NCBI GenBank assembly: GCA_963580285.1
Contig: OY757017.1
Coordinates: 112,687,245 to 112,751,244 of the forward strand
Reading direction: 5' to 3'
Source of the DNA: Lucinisca nassula
Lineage: Eukaryota > Mollusca > Bivalvia > Lucinida > Lucinidae
DNA: 64,000 nt
Position numbers and translations under genes: made by a program. Every line of letters starts with the position of its first letter. Position 1 is the stretch's first letter. Under the pieces are notes generated by a model that was not told the origin of the DNA, made no database searches, and saw nothing but the letters and a program-made list of their open reading frames with translations. Below are positions 61,690 to 64,000 of this stretch, one piece after another.

Positions 61690-64000
61690 CAAGGTGAGCT
61701 TTTGTGATCACTTTTCGTCTGTTGTCCATGTGTGCGTCCGTAAACAATTCTTCAAACGACATCTCCTAAACCACTGATCAGATTTTGACCAAACTTCACA
61801 GGAATGATTCTTATCTGGACCCCTTTCAAAGTTGTTCAAATGGTTCCGCTCTGTTGCACATCTAGGTCACAGCAGCCAAATATAGATGTTTTTTTTTTCA
61901 CTGAAAACTTGAAAAATCTTCTCTGAAACCACAAGGCCCAGGCCTTCGATATTTGGTATGAAGCTTCATCTAGTTGACCTCTACCAAGATTGTTCAAATT
62001 ATAGCCTCCGCCCCAGAGGCCTTTGGTTTTACATAGGCTTATATTGGGAAAATCTTTAAATATCTTCTTCTCTGAAAATGCAAGATATTTGGTGTGAAGC
62101 TTCAATTAGTGGACCTCTATCAAGATTGTTCAATTTATAGCACTAGGGCCAAGAATGCCCCCGCCCCGGGGCCCTTTGGTTTTTTCATACGCTTATATAG
62201 GGAAAATATTTATAAAATCTTCTTCTCTGAAACCACAAGGCCCCCGTCTTTGCTATTTGGTATGAAGCTTCATCTACTGGACCACATACCAAGACTGTTC
62301 AAATTATATCCCCAGAACCCTTTGGTTTTACATAGATTTATAGGGAAATGTTTTAAAAATCTTCTTCTCTGAAACCGCAAGGCCCAGTTATTTGATATTT
62401 GGTGTCAAGCTTCATTTAGTGAACCTCTCAAGATTTTTCAAATTATAGGCCTAGTGCGATAAATGCCCCTGCCCTGGGGGCCTTTGGTTTTACAAAGGCT
62501 TATATAGGGAAAATCTTTGAAAATCTTCTCTGAAACCGCATGGCCCAGGTCTTTGATATTTGGTATGAAGCTTCATCTAATGGAGGGCTACCAAGATTGT
62601 TCAAATTATACCCCTGGGGCCAAAAATGCCACCGCCCCAGGGGCCTTTGGTTTTGCATAGGCTTATATAGGGAAAATCTTTAAAACATTTCTTCTCTGAA
62701 ACCGCAAGACCCAGGTCTTTGGTATTTAGCGTGAAGCTTCAGCTAGTGAACCTCTATCAACAGTATTCAAATTATAGCCCTAGGGCCAAAAGTGCCCCCA
62801 CCCCGGGGCCCTTTGGTTTTATAGGCATATATAGAGAAAATATTTAAAAATCTACATCTCTGAAACCATAACGCCCGGGTCTTTGATATTTGGTATGAAG
62901 CTTCATCTACTGAACCCCTCCCAATATTGTTCTAATGATAGCCCTAGGGCCAAAAATGCCCCCGCCCTCGGGCCCTTTGGTTTTACATAGACTTCTATAG
63001 GGAAAATCTTTAAAAATCTTCTTCTCATTAACATTATAGGGAAAATTTTTCAGGGAATAGAAATTTTCCCTGTATAACAGGGAAAATGTTTAAAAATCTT
63101 CTTCTCCGAATCCGAGATTGTTCAAATCATAGCCCTTGGGCCAAAAAAAGCCTCCGCGCCGTGCCTTTCGGTTTTTACATTGACTTATATATAGGGAACT
63201 TTAAGAAAATCTTCCAATCTGAAACCGCAAGGCCCAGGTCTTTGATATTTGGTGGACCTCTATCAAAATCAAGTGGACCTCTATCAAAAGTGTTCAAATT
63301 ATAGCCGTACGAAATAGAAGTCAAGGCAATGAAAACATTTGAAATCTTCTTGTCTGAAAGGAGAAGGCCAAGGTCTTTGATAATTGACATGAAGCTTCGT
63401 CTTGATGATTTCACCAAGATTATTCACATTCTCAGTGGGAATTATTTCTCTGTGAGAAATATCGTTTTTCTTTTTCATAGAAAATCCTGTATTTACTTGG
63501 TAAAAATTTAATATACATATTTATTTCAAAATTTCTATGACAGGCAATACATATATACATACAATAATAAGTCAAAGGAACGAAAGCTTAATACAGTGTT
63601 GATGGGGACATTAACACAGTGTGTGCTAGTAGACTTTTCCACTGCCATACGTTGGACAAGTCCATTTGTCATATAAGGGGATCAGGCCTATTTTTTTTTC
63701 GGGAGCCAATAACAGATTTTTTTAAATAGAAATTGAAAAAAATATTCACCTCTGAAACCGGGCCTTCAATATTTGGTGTGTAGCTTCATTTAGTGGACCT
63801 CTTCCAAGATTGTTCAAATTCTAGTCCTGGGACCAAAAATGCCCCCACCCCGGAGCTCTTTCGTTTTACATAGACTTACGTAGGGAAAAGCTTTAAAAAT
63901 CTTCTTGTCTGAAACCAGAAGGCTCAGGTGTTTGATATTTGGTATGAAGCTTCTTCTTGTAGACCACTATCAAGATTGTTCAAATTATAGCTCTGGGGCC
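61690..64000. repeat. Degenerate 140-165-bp tandem array (bivalve type)
   Basis: Leader GTGAGCTTTTGTGATCACTT, CGTCTGTTGTCCATG and TTCTTCAAACGACATCTCC (61695-61770). Units then carry CTTCTTCTCTGAAACC, CAAGGCCCAGGTCTTTGATA, TTTGGTATGAAGCTTCATCT, CCAAGATTGTTCAAATTATA and GCCCCGGGGCCTTTGGTTTT. Unit landmarks are near 61958, 62095, 62261, 62402, 62565, 62731, 62896, 63391, 63776 and 63945. I know this leader and unit from other bivalve genomes. The array runs off the window's right edge. Confidence 0.85.

Overview
The window looks like intergenic DNA from a metazoan nuclear genome, most likely a bivalve mollusc. That identification is an inference. It rests on AT-rich DNA with no long intact ORF, RNA-polymerase-III-type (tRNA-headed) SINEs, non-LTR reverse transcriptases of types I associate with bivalves, a degenerate DD34D mariner, and degenerate tandem arrays of the 'feeling-for-intergenic' sort that fill clam and oyster genomes. 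There is no operon, ribosome-binding site or CRISPR array. I find no host gene I would defend; a few exon-like ORFs are listed with low confidence. Layout by region: 0.5-5 kb holds tRNA-like SINE remnants and an interleaved inverted duplication (about 1.93-4.34 kb) with a fresh SINE insertion inside. 5.4-7.5 kb is a degenerate ~120-bp tandem array. 9-16 kb holds a 33-bp minisatellite, a TTAA-flanked MITE, a complete but dead mariner and several fold-back MITEs. 16-23 kb alternates SINEs, retroelement 3' tails and MITEs. 23.9-26.1 kb is a non-LTR retrotransposon (LINE A, minus strand) with two insertions. 29.7-31.5 kb is a ~150-bp degenerate tandem array that hosts a SINE and an 824-bp element (element A) made of terminal inverted repeats (TIRs) around a 21-bp palindromic satellite. 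34.0-37.4 kb is a nest: a fold-back MITE split by LINE B, itself split by four further insertion events. 40.5-43.7 kb carries two copies of a third reverse-transcriptase family (RT2) with its ~530-bp 3' tail. 44-53 kb is dense in MITEs and SINEs. 53.3-55.2 kb is a second TIR element (element B) filled with a 22-bp palindromic satellite; it also holds a short protein-like ORF. 56.5-57.6, 46.2-46.9 and 61.7-64.0 kb are further degenerate tandem arrays. The parts are linked by retrotransposition and nested insertion. Three SINE families and LINE A end in a similar GTTGAC...TTAAAC-type 3' tail, which suggests that a LINE A-like enzyme mobilised the SINEs. Several insertions have clear target-site duplications (12, 9, 13 and 11 bp), so some activity was recent. 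A hairpin with arms around CTCGTTAGAACCGCCTC recurs roughly two dozen times inside two related MITE subfamilies. The most distinctive feature is the pair of elements A and B: unrelated in sequence but with the same architecture, inverted ends enclosing arrays of 21-22-bp palindromes.
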